Assembly (NCBI GenBank): GCA_947184155.2
Contig: CAMXCT020000804.1
Span: 72,501-136,500 of the forward strand
Reading direction: 5' to 3'
DNA length: 64,000 nucleotides
Source of the DNA: Cladocopium goreaui
Lineage: Eukaryota > Sar > Dinophyceae > Suessiales > Symbiodiniaceae
The first letter of the stretch is position 1. The number at the start of each line of letters is the position of its first letter. Below the pieces are notes generated by a model. It did not search any database. It saw nothing but the letters and a program-made list of their open reading frames with translations, and was not told the DNA's origin. Made by a program: the position numbers and the translations under genes. This document shows, piece after piece, positions 62,213-64,000 of the stretch.

Positions 62213-62440
62213 TTAGGGATGCGGAGACACCCAAATCTGCTGATTGATATTGTGCCCTGAGCAAAAGCGTCCATGTCGCTGGCCATTCCTTCCCATGGTC
62301 CACATCACGTTGCTCCCATGCAGGGCGAAATCAGAGTGAGGCGAATACCAGTGGGTGATTTTTTTCATCGAGAAGCCTAAGGCTTTTGATGAATTCACCG
62401 GGGATGCCCCATAGGAAAAGGCCATCGTGGGCTAGGTCAT
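62213..62440 (-). CDS. Candidate minus-strand exon(s)
   Basis: Two minus frames are protein-like: ALGFSMKKITHWYSPHSDFA and, in the adjacent frame, GLFLWGIPGEFIKSLRLLDE with a donor-like GTATTC after it. Overlapping minus frames continue to about 62041. At least one exon is likely. Confidence 0.3.
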
Positions 62441-62731
62441 GGTAAACTCAGCATCTCGGTGAAGTTACGAGTTCATGGGCAATGATTATTGGATATTCTT
62501 GGAAACGTCCCTAAATTGACATGATCCCTCATGATCCCAATCTATATATATATATTATATATATATACATATAATTATATATATATATATACGTGTGATG
62601 TTATATGAGGATATATGGTGGTTTCAAAAACATGTTGTTTATTTTCCACACTATATTATATGGGATAATCCACCAACCATTGACGAACTCATATTTTTCA
62701 AGATGGTTAAACCCACCAACCAGTGAGGATA

Positions 62732-62848
62732 TACCCTCTGGTAATTTAACATAGCTATTGAAAATGACCATAGAAATAGATAGAAATAGTGGATTTACCC
62801 ATTGAAAATAGTGATTTTCCATATGTTATGTTAATTTATCAGAGGGTA
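62732..62848. mobile_element. Introner-like MITE family 1, copy G
   Basis: It begins TACCCTCTGGTAATTTAAC and ends AATTTATCAGAGGGTA (117 bp). GTAA and CAG are kept. Confidence 0.75.
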
Positions 62849-63112
62849 TGTGTTTCATCCTTTGTCAAGGTCAAGGACACTTGGCATCCTTAGTGAATCT
62901 CACCAGCCTCGCCTGTCTAGATTTCGGAGCATGCAAAAACCCTCCGGTGTCAAACGTGGCTAGAAAAAAATCGATCAATGAAGGTTTGAATGATGAAAAT
63001 CCATGAAAACCTATGGTTTTTTATGATGAACATCATCCATAAATTATCCATTTTGAATCATGAAAATCCCATGGAAAATCAGCCATAACAATGGGAGACA
63101 GTCCAATTGCCA

Positions 63113-63253
63113 CGTTTGATTGGAGGTGCCCCGCGAGTTTCCCATCGGATTGTGGGTAGCTCCGTTAAAACAGCCATTGCTGCTGAAGATTCGCCATCAG
63201 CTGGCTGGGCAATGGATGATTTTGCCTGTGGTGATGTTTCTACCACCAAAAAG
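63113..63253 (+). CDS. Candidate exon, unknown protein
   Basis: The frame VSHRIVGSSVKTAIAAEDSP, then SAGWAMDDFACGDVSTTKK, is in a GC-richer patch. A second + frame is open but less protein-like. Borders are uncertain. Confidence 0.4.
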
Positions 63254-63689
63254 GATACATGTCAGTATATCAGCCATATCAGGTGCATAAACCATTACCC
63301 AATGGTAGGACTATGGCATTGGGTTTACCATACATTCATCCACAGGAAATCGATGAGTGCATGATTCCACTGCCATCTTCAGTTACCACTATATAAGGAA
63401 CTAGATCCGGAGAGCCAGTTTGACAGAGTCAGTTTCTAGGAGCTGCATCGTTGAAGATGATGGGTTAGTGCATACGACATATATATATATATATACATGA
63501 ATCTATACATGCATATACATATACATATACATACTGACACGCATGACATACATACATGGCATACATGACATTACATTCCATTGCAGAAGCAGGGGTGCCT
63601 AAGAATTTCCATGAAATACTTGGAAATTGAGGTGTCCATGAAGCACATAGGATGCAGAAGGATGGAGTAACAGCAACGCTCCACAGGAG

Positions 63690-63974
63690 TTTCGGCTCAA
63701 ATTGGTCCGGTTTTGGGGGGCACGGACCAGAATCCATGGAGAAAACAAAAACGCGCCAACAGAATGTAACAGCAACATTGTTCAACAGCTGCAACATGTC
63801 CAAAAAGGTAAAAGAACAATGGATGGCTTTGACAACGTTGGGGCACCTGTCAATGTTCAAAGGCATCACAACTTTCACGTCACGCGTGGCCACAACGGAA
63901 AAATCCTCGTGAAGGCGCCGTATCTTCGCCATGCCGGTGGCCTGACGAAGATACAACGAAGGGCGGATGGCAGG
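63690..63974 (+). CDS. Candidate exon running toward the window edge
   Basis: An acceptor-like CTCCACAG precedes the frame QQLQHVQKGKRTMDGFDNVG, then HNGKILVKAPYLRHAGGLTK. It ends at a textbook donor (GGCAG/GTAACTG at about 63974). The gene probably continues beyond the window. A minus frame over it is longer but low-complexity at one end. Confidence 0.45.
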
Positions 63975-64000
63975 TAACTGACCAGTTGATGTCCATTGTG

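Overview
The window looks like nuclear DNA of a repeat-rich alga, most likely a dinoflagellate (inference). No bacterial-style operons, rRNA or tRNA genes were found. The supporting evidence is two intact-length Ty1/copia retrotransposons with the Gag/Pol style I associate with dinoflagellates, long microsatellites and minisatellites, many short exon-like islands separated by AT-rich introns, and several families of short inverted-repeat elements (MITEs). One MITE family carries splice-like GT and AG dinucleotides in its terminal inverted repeats, as introner elements do.

Layout. 1-8.4 kb: candidate exons on both strands, MITEs, and a 1.2 kb AT satellite. 8.37-17.3 kb: a gene for a predicted signal-anchored protein whose coding exon is split by a 7.6 kb copia element (8757-16337, + strand, 208-bp LTRs identical by eye, 5-bp target duplication), followed by further exons. 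17.3-26 kb: one terminal exon (19090-19195) among microsatellites, minisatellites and foldback repeats. 26-34 kb: a block of tandem arrays: 126-bp zinc-ribbon-like coding repeats, a ~192-bp array, a 40-bp array, a 12-bp array and four ~660-bp units. 35.0-43.5 kb: a second copia element (34996-43514, minus strand, 233-bp LTRs identical by eye, TSD ATCAT) inserted in an ATC microsatellite. It carries an extra 3' reading frame and an internal G/C-hairpin island. 43.5-45.2 kb: ATC and ATTC microsatellites. 45-64 kb: exon islands on both strands, including a phase-consistent four-exon model at 51862-53385, with MITEs and short repeats.

The main points of interest are: (1) the seven-copy introner-like MITE family; (2) a dense, frame-independent, roughly regularly spaced TGTA motif (TACA in element sense) through the second copia element, including its LTRs; (3) removing the first copia element plus one target duplication restores an exactly in-frame host reading frame; (4) both elements have LTR pairs that look identical but several frameshifts and in-frame stops, so defective copies seem to have moved recently. 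Everything was read by eye from the sequence. Exon borders are predictions from open frame, splice-like dinucleotides and composition, and no database search was possible.
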